A stretch of DNA of 64,000 bases from Maribacter huludaoensis (GCF_029350945.1 NZ_JARKMS010000003.1:124001-188000), one strand, 5' to 3'; positions 35,342 to 46,026 are shown, counted from the first letter of the stretch. Translations and numbers: made by a program. Notes: a model not told the origin generated them from the letters alone.

Positions 35342-36430
35342 TTAATCGAAGTAGCTAAAAGTTTCTCCGTCTTTAATTGTTAACAATGTTTCATAAATCA
35401 AACGAATTACATTTTCAACATCATCTTTATGAACCGTTTCTACCGTAGTATGCATATAGCGCAATGGTAATGAAATTAGAGCAGAAGCTACTCCACCGTT
35501 ACTATAGGCAAAAGCATCGGTATCTGTACCTGTAGATCTAGAAGCGGCCATTCTTTGAAACGGTATCTTGTTATCTTCAGCAGTTTTAATGATACGTTCG
35601 CGCAATTTATTTTGAACTGCAGGAGCATAAGAAATAACAGGACCTAAACCAATTTCAGTGTGACCTTGTACCTCTTTTTTGATCATTGGTGTTGTAGTAT
35701 CATGACAAACATCTGTTACTATTGCCACGTTGGGTTTTATAGTCTGTGTTATCATTTCCGCACCACGTAAACCAATTTCTTCCTGTACAGAATTAGTGAT
35801 GTATAGTCCGAATGGCAATTTTACCTTGTTCTCGTGCAATAAACGGGCAACTTCGGCAATCATAAATCCGCCTGCCCTGTTGTCTATTGCCCTGCAAACG
35901 TATTTGTTCTTGTTAAGAATTTGAAACTCGTCTGGGTAAGTAATTACACAACCTACGTGAACGCCAAGTTTTTCAACTTCCTCTTTAGTAGTTGCGCCAA
36001 CGTCAACCGTAATATTCTCAATTTTTGGTGTTTCTTCCTTGTCTCCTTTGCGTGTATGAATAGCCGGCCAGCCAAAAATACCTTTAACGATACCTTTGGT
36101 TGTATGGATGTTTACCCATTTAGACGGGGCAATTAGATGGTCACTACCACCATTTCTGATTACATGAATCAATCCATTATCTGTGATATAGTTTACATAC
36201 CAAGAAATTTCATCGGCATGTCCTTCAATAACAACCTTATATTTGGCATCAGGATTTATAACACCTACCGCCGTACCGTATGTGTCCGTAATGAACGTAT
36301 CTACATAAGGTTTTAGGTAGTCCATCCAAATTTTTTGCCCTTCCCACTCATATCCTGTAGGGGCGGCATTATTCAAGTATTTTTCAAAAAAGTCTTCAGA
36401 CTTTTTGGTAATTATTTTTTTATTAGCCAT
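35342..36430 (-). CDS. M42 family metallopeptidase (glutamyl aminopeptidase-like)
   Basis: A 362-residue cytoplasmic aminopeptidase with a two-metal site. Ligands visible: His/Asp in VIEGHADEI, Asp in CRAIDNRAGG near 185, the Glu pair in SVQEEIGLRGAE, Asp in IVTDVCHDT and His near the end (LRYMHTTVETV). The start is the ATG at 36430 (MANKKIITKK), because the longer frame has no support and its first ten residues do not fit the family. These enzymes form tetrahedral 12-mers and trim peptides. Confidence 0.93.
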   Translation of the reverse strand: MANKKIITKKSEDFFEKYLNNAAPTGYEWEGQKIWMDYLKPYVDTFITDTYGTAVGVINPDAKYKVVIEGHADEISWYVNYITDNGLIHVIRNGGSDHLIAPSKWVNIHTTKGIVKGIFGWPAIHTRKGDKEETPKIENITVDVGATTKEEVEKLGVHVGCVITYPDEFQILNKNKYVCRAIDNRAGGFMIAEVARLLHENKVKLPFGLYITNSVQEEIGLRGAEMITQTIKPNVAIVTDVCHDTTTPMIKKEVQGHTEIGLGPVISYAPAVQNKLRERIIKTAEDNKIPFQRMAASRSTGTDTDAFAYSNGGVASALISLPLRYMHTTVETVHKDDVENVIRLIYETLLTIKDGETFSYFD

Positions 36431-36534
36431 CAATGTAAATTTAAAATACAAACTTAACAATATTAGCGTTGTATTAATAATAACCTTCTTTAATAATCGT
36501 TAATTTTGGCAGGACTTTTGTTTAGCCTATGGTA

Positions 36535-37227
36535 ATGAAATATAACTTTTTACTATTTATTTTGCTCTTCTGCGGTATGTCAAAAGCCCATGCTCAAGTA
36601 GAAGAACAGGAACTTGATTCAATTACGGAAAAGATGATCATTGTTGCCGGAGATTCTTTGGTGCAAAGTTCAATAGCTTTGCAGGAGGCATACGTGTTCG
36701 GAAAGCTAAAATTCTCTTCATACGATGAAAAGTTACGCTATTATATTTTACGTAGAAAAACACAAAAAGTATATCCGTATGCAAAGATGGCGGCAGAACG
36801 GTTGGTTGAGCTAAACGATAGTTTGGCAAACATGAAAAACAACAGAAAGCGAAAAAAGTACACTAAAAAAGTTCAGAAATTTATTGAAGAAGAATTTTCT
36901 GAAGAACTTAAAAAACTGACACGAACCGAGGGGCAGATTTTGGTAAAACTAATTTATAGGCAAACAGGCGCTACCGCTTTTGACTTGGTAAAAGATCTTA
37001 GAAATGGTTGGCGTGCGTTTTGGTACAATACTACGGCAAAGCTTTTTAATATTAGTATTAAAGAAGAATTTCATCCAGACCATATAGAGGAAGACTATTT
37101 AATAGAGGATATTTTGCAGCGTGCATTCTCCCAAGGCAAGTTAGAAAGACAGGAAACTGTTTTGGACTATGATTATGATAAACTGTATAATAAGTGGAAG
37201 AATACTACTAAAATTCCCAAGGATTAA
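36535..37227 (+). CDS. DUF4294 domain exported protein
   Basis: A 230-residue protein with signal peptide (MKYNFLLFILLFCGMSKAHA); the ATG at 36535 is used instead of the one two codons upstream. The mature part is helical and charged. The YYILRRKTQKVYPYAKMAAE and LVKLIYRQTGATAFDLVK blocks mark DUF4294, a Bacteroidota family of unknown function. It is probably in the periplasm. It ends four bases into the opposite DUF6095-like gene. Confidence 0.87.
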   Translation: MKYNFLLFILLFCGMSKAHAQVEEQELDSITEKMIIVAGDSLVQSSIALQEAYVFGKLKFSSYDEKLRYYILRRKTQKVYPYAKMAAERLVELNDSLANMKNNRKRKKYTKKVQKFIEEEFSEELKKLTRTEGQILVKLIYRQTGATAFDLVKDLRNGWRAFWYNTTAKLFNISIKEEFHPDHIEEDYLIEDILQRAFSQGKLERQETVLDYDYDKLYNKWKNTTKIPKD

Positions 37228-37463
37228 GATGTTTTGGTTCTTTTTCCGAACATAGAATCCATAATCGTCATTATTCCTCTAAAACCTGTTCTAACGGCAA
37301 AAAATGCAAGAATTACGCCAAGTATGCAAACAGGCCAAAATAAAAAGTGTTCTTGATTTTTAAATGCTTGCCATAGAACAATTGGTGCCGTAAACATTAG
37401 TACTACGGTAAGTGCCAGTTTTTTTAGCCCTGTAACAAGTAAATCTTTATCTGTTCGTTTCAT
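37224..37463 (-). CDS. DUF6095-like small membrane protein
   Basis: A 79-residue protein with two hydrophobic helices (about 12-32 and 40-58) and charged ends (MKRTDKDLL at the start, FGKRTKTS at the end). The layout suggests DUF6095, a family of small flavobacterial membrane proteins, from memory. It overlaps the upstream DUF4249 gene by 17 bases, so the two are in one operon. Function unknown. Confidence 0.72.
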   Translation of the reverse strand: MKRTDKDLLVTGLKKLALTVVLMFTAPIVLWQAFKNQEHFLFWPVCILGVILAFFAVRTGFRGIMTIMDSMFGKRTKTS

Positions 37464-38370
37464 TTTCTGTTATGGTTATACTGTCTTTATACTCTTCTAC
37501 AATGGCGAAATATCCTAAGGCATAATTATCCGTACGGTCTACATTGTCCACAACTTCATCATTATCTATTCCCGTAACATTTATAATATTGCCGCGTACG
37601 GTAGCTGCGGGAGTTTGAAAAGGACCTTGATCACCACCGGATTGCACAATAATCTGGTTCATGTAATTATAAAAAGCCTCATCAACCCCAATAAGGCTTA
37701 TATCTACGATAGAACTGGTGTTTATTTCCAGTTCATTGTCATAGAAGTATGAAAATACAAATGTTTGCCCTTGGTAAAATTCATCTTCCGTTACAAGAAA
37801 CTCTCCAAAATCAAGGTCAAGTAAATAAAAATCATCGCTATCACCAGGGTCTGTGAAGGTAACGATAACCTCTGTTTCGTCACCGGAGAACAGAGTTTCG
37901 TCGCCTTGCTGTAAAGAGTCTATAGGTACTGATTTTACATAGGTGGTAGTAGCCAAATATTGTTCATTGTCTGTTGTTATTATCAGTTGAAAAACATCTC
38001 CTTCATTTATATTTTCAACCCTTATTCTTTGGTCACTATCAAATGAAGGGTCTGGAACCCATATACCGCTACCTGGTTCTAATTCTGCCAAGTTAGATAC
38101 TCCGCCGCCTTCCAATATTTCAGGAGCATCTTCTCTAGGTGTGCCGTAATAAATGATGGCGCTTTCAATTGTTGCAACCATATTCTCTTCAAAAAAAGAA
38201 CTACTTTCAGAAACCACTATTTCAATGGGTAGGAACTCTTCGGTTTCATCAACTCTGATCACTCCGTTTACAATGAGTCTGCTGACATCATCCGGAAGCT
38301 CTACATCAATAACGTCTTCGCAAGAGGCGAAAAGTATTATCGTCAATATAAATGTTAAATAGCGTTTCAT
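37447..38370 (-). CDS. DUF4249 lipoprotein, partner of a TonB receptor
   Basis: A 307-residue lipoprotein with lipobox ILFASC (Cys at about 17) then EDVIDVELPD, the typical DUF4249 opening. The mature part is rich in beta strands and acidic residues. DUF4249 genes almost always follow a TonB-dependent receptor, three bases upstream here, and the protein is thought to be its surface or periplasmic partner. No ligand is known. Confidence 0.9.
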   Translation of the reverse strand: MKRYLTFILTIILFASCEDVIDVELPDDVSRLIVNGVIRVDETEEFLPIEIVVSESSSFFEENMVATIESAIIYYGTPREDAPEILEGGGVSNLAELEPGSGIWVPDPSFDSDQRIRVENINEGDVFQLIITTDNEQYLATTTYVKSVPIDSLQQGDETLFSGDETEVIVTFTDPGDSDDFYLLDLDFGEFLVTEDEFYQGQTFVFSYFYDNELEINTSSIVDISLIGVDEAFYNYMNQIIVQSGGDQGPFQTPAATVRGNIINVTGIDNDEVVDNVDRTDNYALGYFAIVEEYKDSITITENETNR

Positions 38371-38373
38371 AGC

Positions 38374-40773
38374 TTATAATTTAAAATTGTAGGTAACTGC
38401 AGGTACTATACCGAAAATAGAGGTACGCACCGCTTCGTTAACCCCTGTGTCATCATTTTGTCTAAAGCTAATAGAGGCGGCATTTCTTCTATTGTAAACA
38501 TTGTATAGGCTAAAAACCCATTCTCCCTTAATTTTTCTTGATTTGTTTTTTCTTGGAGTCAATGTGGCAGAGAGATCAAGGCGATTGTATGCCGGTAGTC
38601 TTTGTGTATTACGTAAACCATAATACGGCACGGTTAAGTTCTGAAATTGAAATTGACCGATCGGGTAATTTGTAGGTTGTCCGGTTTGGTAAGTGAAATT
38701 ACCGCTAAAACTCCATTTCTCATTTGCATCATAGCTTACGAACATTGAAAGGTCGTGGGTTTTATCGTATGGAGTGTTGTACCAGTTGCCAAAATTAATG
38801 CCGGTTTCAATATTGCTACGCCCATTGTCCACATTAGATGTTCTACCGGGTGTACGTTGTTCGGATTTAGATAACGTGTATGCTAGCCAACCTTGTAGTT
38901 TACCTTCGTTTTTGCGAAGTAAAACCTCTAGTCCATATGCTCTTGCTTCTCCATTTAAAATAACCTGTTCAATAGCATTATTGGCAATTAAATTTGCACC
39001 ATCTATATAATCTATTCTGTTTTGAACGTCTTTATAAAACACTTCCGTTTCAAATGAATAATCACCTTCGTTGAAATTTTTAAAGTATCCAAAGGCATAT
39101 TGGTCTAAAAGCTGTGGTTTTGTAAATGGTCCGCTTGGTGTCCATACATCTAAAGGAGTAGGGGAGCTGGTATTTGATAGAAGATGTAAATACTGCGCCA
39201 ATCTTGTATAGCTGGCTTTAATTGAGCTGGTCTCGTTCAGGGTATATGACAGTGATGCCCTTGGTTCAAAATTACTGAAGTTAGATAGTGTGGTTCCTCT
39301 ACCGGGGGTTATAACATCAATAGGTTCCGCTTCTTTATAAATTAATAATAACGGGTCAAATTCAACAGGGTTGTTATTGGCGTATACATTGAGTTCATCT
39401 TGACCTAGTCTCATGAAATGGCTAAAACGCAGACCGTAACCAAGGCTAAGGTCATCGGTTATTCTATGTTCAAAATCAACATAGGCAGCAAATTCATTTG
39501 CATATTTTTGAATCAACTGTTCTTCAATAATTCCTGATTCAGCGTTACTGGGCTCAATCTTACCCGGATTAAATTGGTAGTATACATTGTTGACACCGTA
39601 GTTTACTTGTAGTTTATCGGTTGCATAGTGCTTAAGATCATACTTTACATTAAAATTTTTAATACCGGAATTCCAATTAAAACCTACGAAATCTAATTTA
39701 AGCCCGTAATAGTAATCAGAATAGATTAGCGAGAGGTTGGAAAAAAGTTTATCGGAGAACAAATGGTTCCATCTAAAATTACCTACCGTATTCCCATAGG
39801 TGTTAACGAAGCTATCATTGATCCCGAATACATCTCGGCCAAAATAGCCAGACAGGAATATATTGTTTTTTTCATTTAACCTATAGTTTAGCTTGGTATT
39901 CAGGTCATAGAAATATGCGGTATTGTCCACATCAAAAAGAGGAAGAAATAAATGGGCGTATGATGCTCTACCACCTATAAGAAATGCGGCCTTATCCTTT
40001 TTAATTGGTCCTTCGATCAAAAGTCTACTGGCAACGGCACCGATACCACCGTTGATTTTAAACTCTTTACTGTTCCCTTCTTTTTGAAAAATATCTAAAA
40101 CGGAGGATACTCTGCCACCATATCTTGCGGGAATACCGCCTTTATAAAGTTTTACGTCTTTTATGGCATCAGGATTAAATACGGAGAAAAAACCGAATAA
40201 GTGAGATGAATTAAAGATGATAGCTTCATCTAACAAGATGAGATTTTGATCAGCTGCGCCACCACGTACATTAAATCCGGATGCACCTTCACCTGCATTG
40301 GTGACACCCGGCAGCAGCAATATAGATTTTATAACATCTGCCTCGCCTAGTATTACCGGTATTTTTTTTATGGTACCTACAGAAAGTGTATTGACACTCA
40401 TTTGGGGCTTTCTAATGTCCATCTTTTCTACGTTCTCCGTAACCACGACTTCCTCTAACTGCTCGGCTTCTTCAACTAATAAATAATCTTTACGTCTATT
40501 TTCGGTCAGTTCAATTTTTTCTATGATATCTTCAAAACCTAAATAGCTGATTAGAACGGTATAAGTGCCTTTGGGAAGGGAAATAGAATAAAAACCATAT
40601 TCGTTTGTGGTAACGCCCGTATTCAATTCAGGAATGGCAACCGTTACCCCAATTAATGTTTCATTGCTGTTAGATTCAGCAATAGAGCCACTTAAGGTGT
40701 ACTTCTGTTGTCCCCATGATACAAAAGATAAGCAAAGGAATGAGATAAGAATAAGCGGTAAATATTCTTTCAT
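38374..40773 (-). CDS. TonB-dependent receptor with CarboxypepD_reg-like domain
   Basis: A 799-residue outer membrane receptor; the ATG at 40773 is used, as the codon before it is TTG. Signal peptide to about residue 22. Residues about 24-110 are a carboxypeptidase-regulatory-like domain (YTLSGSIAESNSNETLIGVT). The plug has LPGVTNAGEGASGFNVRGGA and RYGGRVSSVLDI, and the rest is a beta barrel ending with an aromatic/hydrophobic strand (IVPAVTYNFKL). It is followed three bases on by the DUF4249 lipoprotein gene. Ligand unknown. Confidence 0.93.
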   Translation of the reverse strand: MKEYLPLILISFLCLSFVSWGQQKYTLSGSIAESNSNETLIGVTVAIPELNTGVTTNEYGFYSISLPKGTYTVLISYLGFEDIIEKIELTENRRKDYLLVEEAEQLEEVVVTENVEKMDIRKPQMSVNTLSVGTIKKIPVILGEADVIKSILLLPGVTNAGEGASGFNVRGGAADQNLILLDEAIIFNSSHLFGFFSVFNPDAIKDVKLYKGGIPARYGGRVSSVLDIFQKEGNSKEFKINGGIGAVASRLLIEGPIKKDKAAFLIGGRASYAHLFLPLFDVDNTAYFYDLNTKLNYRLNEKNNIFLSGYFGRDVFGINDSFVNTYGNTVGNFRWNHLFSDKLFSNLSLIYSDYYYGLKLDFVGFNWNSGIKNFNVKYDLKHYATDKLQVNYGVNNVYYQFNPGKIEPSNAESGIIEEQLIQKYANEFAAYVDFEHRITDDLSLGYGLRFSHFMRLGQDELNVYANNNPVEFDPLLLIYKEAEPIDVITPGRGTTLSNFSNFEPRASLSYTLNETSSIKASYTRLAQYLHLLSNTSSPTPLDVWTPSGPFTKPQLLDQYAFGYFKNFNEGDYSFETEVFYKDVQNRIDYIDGANLIANNAIEQVILNGEARAYGLEVLLRKNEGKLQGWLAYTLSKSEQRTPGRTSNVDNGRSNIETGINFGNWYNTPYDKTHDLSMFVSYDANEKWSFSGNFTYQTGQPTNYPIGQFQFQNLTVPYYGLRNTQRLPAYNRLDLSATLTPRKNKSRKIKGEWVFSLYNVYNRRNAASISFRQNDDTGVNEAVRTSIFGIVPAVTYNFKL

Positions 40774-40831
40774 CAATTTTTTTTAGTAAAAATACTTAGA
40801 AATACCAGATACTCCTACAACTAATTACCGG

Positions 40832-40867
40832 GTAAAAAAAATACCCTCAACTATGATTGAGGGTATT
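40832..40867 (-). terminator. intrinsic terminator of icd
   Basis: On the minus strand AATACCCTCAA / TTGAGGGTATT with a 6-base loop and an eight-T tract, about 20 bases past the icd stop. Confidence 0.9.
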
Positions 40868-40887
40868 AATTAAAAAAAATTATAAGA

Positions 40888-43116
<2,229 letters not shown>

Positions 43117-43131
43117 TTAATTTAAGCGGAA

Positions 43132-43139
43132 CAAATATA
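43132..43139 (-). promoter_or_regulatory. -7 promoter box of icd
   Basis: The minus strand reads TATATTTG, perfect TAnnTTTG, giving a leader of about 21 nt. It lies below (downstream of) the 43213-43253 hairpin, so icd can be transcribed independently of any longer leader. Confidence 0.6.
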
Positions 43140-43212
43140 CGATTTTCTAAAAGTTTTAAAACGTGGAGATGCCTTAATATTTCAGGCTTGAAAAGAAGTT
43201 TTGTTAAATAAC

Positions 43213-43253
43213 AAAAGCCATATCAATGTACGCATACAATGATATGGCTTTTT
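43213..43253. terminator. 13-bp terminal hairpin in the icd-rplS intergenic region
   Basis: AAAAGCCATATCA / TGATATGGCTTTT pair over 13 bases, with GTA/TAC pairing inside. A T run follows on the plus strand (43249-43253), and a broken T-rich tail on the minus strand. It may end the candidate RNA from the minus strand. Confidence 0.75.
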
Positions 43254-43406
43254 AGAAAAAGTTTACGAACAGTTTGTTCCAATTTTTCATTGGAACGGCA
43301 ACCCTTGATTGCATCCGCTTCACTAATTCAACGTTTTAAAATGTTTTTCGATTCTCAGGTACGCTACCTAACATCTACACATCATTTTTTCTTGCCGTTC
43401 TTATTG
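43213..43406 (-). ncRNA. candidate structured RNA (6S-like or icd leader), minus strand
   Basis: Seen: the minus strand has TTG at 43443-43445, 21 bases, then TAGGTTTT (one base off TAnnTTTG) at 43414-43421, predicting a start near 43405. The RNA would then begin with GAACGGCAA (43392-43400), which pairs perfectly with TTGCCGTTC (43293-43301) and closes a region of about 108 nt that includes an AGGTA/TACCT hairpin. A second 8-bp hairpin (GTTCCAAT / ATTGGAAC, 43276-43296) shares bases with the closing stem, so the two are mutually exclusive. A 13-bp hairpin ends it at 43213-43253. The total of about 190 nt fits a 6S-like RNA, but a regulated leader of icd is also possible. No protein frame explains the region. 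I have no alignment to support conservation. Confidence 0.45.
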
Positions 43407-43413
43407 TAAAATA

Positions 43414-43445
43414 AAAACCTAGTATATAGTGTTTTTATAGTTCAA
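43414..43445 (-). promoter_or_regulatory. -33/-7 promoter of the candidate RNA
   Basis: Minus-strand TTG, 21-base spacer and TAGGTTTT. The spacing fits the Bacteroidota TTG-N17-23-TAnnTTTG pattern; the last base of the -7 box is T not G. Confidence 0.4.
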
Positions 43446-43490
43446 TTTATTTTGTATTCTATAAGCGACAGCCTGTAGAATTAAAATTCA

Positions 43491-43515
43491 ACTATTTAAT
43501 TTTAAATTAAATAGT
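43491..43515. repeat. 25-bp near-perfect palindrome
   Basis: ACTATTTAATTT, one T, then AAATTAAATAGT: 12 bp of perfect inverted repeat. A shorter one (GAATT-AA-AATTC) is just before it at 43478-43489. AT-rich. It could be a protein site, a cruciform or an RNA hairpin; no T run follows. Confidence 0.6.
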
Positions 43516-43556
43516 AAAACAGCAATACGAAAGAACGTAAACTTCGTAGTAGGTTT

Positions 43557-43586
43557 AAATTGAATTTTTCGTCGTTTCAATTTTTT
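43557..43586 (+). terminator. 8-bp hairpin with T run, plus strand
   Basis: AAATTGAA / TTCAATTT around an 11-base loop and T run. There is no plus-strand gene before it in this region, so its use is unclear. Confidence 0.3.
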
Positions 43587-43686
43587 AACTACACTACAAT
43601 CTACAAAAAAATATAATTCAAATGTAATATCTGTAAACTTTTATTAATCAACACCTTATGAACATGTGTTGTTAACTTTTGTTCAT

Positions 43687-43721
43687 AAAAAAAGCACCGC
43701 CTCAAAAAGAAACAGTGCTTT
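43687..43721 (-). terminator. intrinsic terminator of rplS
   Basis: On the minus strand AAAGCAC / GTGCTTT with a 17-base loop and a T run of seven, about 20 bases past the rplS stop. Confidence 0.75.
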
Positions 43722-43742
43722 ATATAAGTTAAGAAAATAGAT

Positions 43743-44093
43743 TTATCCTCTAATTTCTTTAATTCTAGCCTTTTTACCGGTTAATTCACGGAAGTAGTAA
43801 ATTCTAGATCTACGTACTTTACCACGTTTGTTAACTTCAATTTTCTGTAATGCAGGTAAGTTTACCGGGAAGATACGTTCAACACCTACGGTACCTGACA
43901 TTTTACGGATTGTAAACGTTTCTGTTGAACCAGAACCTCTACGTTGTATTACAACTCCTTTAAAGAACTGCGTTCTAGTTTTTTCACCTTCCTTAATTTC
44001 GTAATAAACAGTGATAGTGTCACCGGCCGAAAATTTTGGAAAATCTTTTTTAGTTACAAACTCGTCTTGTACAAATTTTATTAATGATTCCAT
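43743..44093 (-). CDS. rplS: 50S ribosomal protein L19
   Basis: A 116-residue ribosomal protein. The blocks FSAGDTITVYYEIKEGEKTR and RRGSGSTETFTIRKMSGTVG VERIFPVNLP are typical, ending KARIKEIRG. It lies at the 30S-50S interface. It has its own promoter and leader, although trmD is the next gene upstream in the same direction with a 139-base gap. Confidence 0.97.
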   Translation of the reverse strand: MESLIKFVQDEFVTKKDFPKFSAGDTITVYYEIKEGEKTRTQFFKGVVIQRRGSGSTETFTIRKMSGTVGVERIFPVNLPALQKIEVNKRGKVRRSRIYYFRELTGKKARIKEIRG

Positions 44094-44132
44094 TGTTTTT
44101 TTTAAATAGGAATTAAATTAAAGCAACATTCA

Positions 44133-44142
44133 CGATTATCGT
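44133..44142 (-). promoter_or_regulatory. 10-base leader motif of rplS shared with the helicase
   Basis: The minus strand reads ACGATAATCG (11-base near palindrome with the flanking T), 40 bases before the rplS start codon. The same sequence is in the DEAD-box helicase leader at a similar distance. Confidence 0.3.
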
Positions 44143-44164
44143 CAGAGGTTGTTCTAACAGGGTG

Positions 44165-44172
44165 CAAAAATA
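44165..44172 (-). promoter_or_regulatory. -7 promoter box of rplS
   Basis: The minus strand reads TATTTTTG, perfect TAnnTTTG; the leader would be about 65 nt. Confidence 0.6.
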
Positions 44173-44232
44173 ATATTTAAATTATAACACACAAGCGTTT
44201 ATTTTATTTTTTCTTTTGCAATAAGGGTTTTG

Positions 44233-44907
44233 CTACTTAAGTAGATCGGGTCTAAGCTTTTCTGTGCGCTCATATGCTTGATTTTCACGCCATTCTTCAA
44301 TTTTGCCGAAATTTCCGCTTAACAATACATTTGGGACGTTCATACCTTTGTATTCCGCGGGTCTCGTGTATACTGGTGGAGCCAATAGTCCGTCTTGAAA
44401 AGTATCTGTTAGGGCAGAGGTTTCATCGTTTAAAACACCTGGTAATAATCTTATTATAGCATCACAAAGAACCGCAGCTCCCAATTCTCCGCCAGAAAGT
44501 ACATAATCCCCAATAGATATTTCTTTGGTAATAAATGCATCTCTTACCCGTTGATCTACCCCTTTATAATGACCGCACAAAATTATAATGTTTTCTACCA
44601 TTGAAAGTGTGTTCGCCATTTTCTGGTTTAAAGTAGTGCCATCTGGTGTCATATAAATTACTTCATCATAATCGCGCTGCGATTTTAGTTCGGTAATACA
44701 CTTGTCTATTGGCTCTATCATTAAGACCATACCCGCACCACCGCCAAACTGATAATCGTCCACATTACGGTACTTGGTAGTTGTGTAATCTCTAATGTTG
44801 TGAAAATGGACTTCTACCAATCCCTTATCAATTGCTCTTTTTAATATTGAAGCTTCAAAGGGGCTAGTTAATAATTCAGGTAGTACGGTAATAATATCTA
44901 TTCGCAT
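44233..44907 (-). CDS. trmD: tRNA (guanine-37-N1)-methyltransferase
   Basis: Methylates G37 next to the anticodon to prevent frameshifts. The 224-residue protein has the SPOUT knot and the signature [20 protein letters not shown] and [11 protein letters not shown] near the end. The ATG at 44907 ([12 protein letters not shown]) is chosen because the family begins there. An in-frame ATG at 44928 overlaps the GNAT stop by four bases and is possible. Confidence 0.96.
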   Translation of the reverse strand: MRIDIITVLPELLTSPFEASILKRAIDKGLVEVHFHNIRDYTTTKYRNVDDYQFGGGAGMVLMIEPIDKCITELKSQRDYDEVIYMTPDGTTLNQKMANTLSMVENIIILCGHYKGVDQRVRDAFITKEISIGDYVLSGGELGAAVLCDAIIRLLPGVLNDETSALTDTFQDGLLAPPVYTRPAEYKGMNVPNVLLSGNFGKIEEWRENQAYERTEKLRPDLLK

Positions 44908-44924
44908 CTTTTGATTTTGCATCG

Positions 44925-45368
44925 TCATTTAACCTGCCAAAAGTAATGAAAAGCATGCAAATCTTTCTGCCATCCTAATTTCTCATATAATTTTTGAGCA
45001 GGATTGTCAATAGCGGTTTCCAATGCCAAACCTTTATAGTTATTTTCTTTACAAAACTCTTTGGCTGTCTGCAGTAATTGTTCTCCTATAGACTGTTTTC
45101 TAAAGTTGTGGTCTACATATAGGTCGTTAAGGATCAAGGATTTTTGCAGGCTTACAGAAGAGAATGTATAATAAAGCTGGGTGAAACCTACGGCTTTATC
45201 ATTAATATATGCACCAAATATGATGGAGTCTTTTTTGTTTATTCTATCATCTAAAAACTTAGAAGCGGCATCAAGATCAGACTGCATTTTGTAAAAAACT
45301 CTATAGGCATCAAAAAGAGGAATAATCTCTTTAATTTCTGCTTTTGTTATTTTCTTTATTTGTGTCAT
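44925..45368 (-). CDS. GNAT family N-acetyltransferase
   Basis: A 147-residue acetyltransferase fold. Acetyl-CoA binding is marked by [18 protein letters not shown] near 90 (R/QxxGxG/A). The ending [20 protein letters not shown] is also typical. The substrate is unknown; the neighbour trmD suggests nothing specific. Next to trmD with stop overlap. Confidence 0.88.
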   Translation of the reverse strand: MTQIKKITKAEIKEIIPLFDAYRVFYKMQSDLDAASKFLDDRINKKDSIIFGAYINDKAVGFTQLYYTFSSVSLQKSLILNDLYVDHNFRKQSIGEQLLQTAKEFCKENNYKGLALETAIDNPAQKLYEKLGWQKDLHAFHYFWQVK

Positions 45369-45371
45369 ATC

Positions 45372-45400
45372 AAAAAAAAAAGCTCCGTTAAGGAGCTTTT
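45372..45400 (-). terminator. intrinsic terminator after the coiled-coil protein gene
   Basis: On the minus strand AAAAGCTCC / GGAGCTTTT with a 5-base loop and a T run of nine or so. Confidence 0.88.
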
Positions 45401-45402
45401 AA

Positions 45403-46026
45403 TTATTTGGTTTTCTTCTGTTTATTAATTTCGTCTTGTAACTGTCTACTAATTTTTTGTTCTCTTTCTAAAGCTCTACGTCTGTGGTCTTCATATTCAA
45501 CTTCTAGTTCAGAAAGGTTTTGTTTTGCTTCTTGTGTTAAAATGTTACTATTTCTGAATTTATAAATAAATAGACCCAGGGTTAAGAATAAACCTCCAAT
45601 AATAGTCCAAAGAACAAAATTATATGTGCCTTTGGATACTGGCAGACCTAAGAAAGACATGCTATCTTTTTCTTCTGTTACCGCACCCAAATTAGTAGTT
45701 GTTTCCTCTAATTTTTTATTTAATGATGTTATTGTAGTTTCATGCTCTGCAATTGTTGATTTAAGTTCAACCGTTTTTTTATTCATGGCGGCAATAGAAT
45801 CCAAAACATTCTTTCTGATCTTGAACAGATTTGATTCTTTCACTACTTCGTATCTAACACCATCAGCTCTATAATTTCCTGAACGCTTAGCTATATAATC
45901 AAACTGATTACTGATAGGACCTTCATCAAGAGATAATTTATCTTCCTCTTCTTCAGTGTCTTGCGCAAAATGTACATTGCTAGCTAAAAGAAAGGCAAGC
46001 AACATTAGTATTCTATAAAACTTCAT
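45403..46026 (-). CDS. exported coiled-coil membrane protein
   Basis: A 207-residue protein with signal peptide (residues 1 to about 21), an acidic start (EEEED), then a coiled coil at about 78-118 (heptad pattern in TVELKSTIAEHETTITSLN), a membrane helix at about 136-155 (FVLWTIIGGLFLTLGLFIYK) and a charged C-terminal coil. Topology would place the first coil outside the inner membrane and the second in the cytoplasm. By memory, relatives are sometimes named tRNA (guanine-N1)-methyltransferase because of trmD next door; no such motif is seen. Function unknown. Confidence 0.75.
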   Translation of the reverse strand: MKFYRILMLLAFLLASNVHFAQDTEEEEDKLSLDEGPISNQFDYIAKRSGNYRADGVRYEVVKESNLFKIRKNVLDSIAAMNKKTVELKSTIAEHETTITSLNKKLEETTTNLGAVTEEKDSMSFLGLPVSKGTYNFVLWTIIGGLFLTLGLFIYKFRNSNILTQEAKQNLSELEVEYEDHRRRALEREQKISRQLQDEINKQKKTK

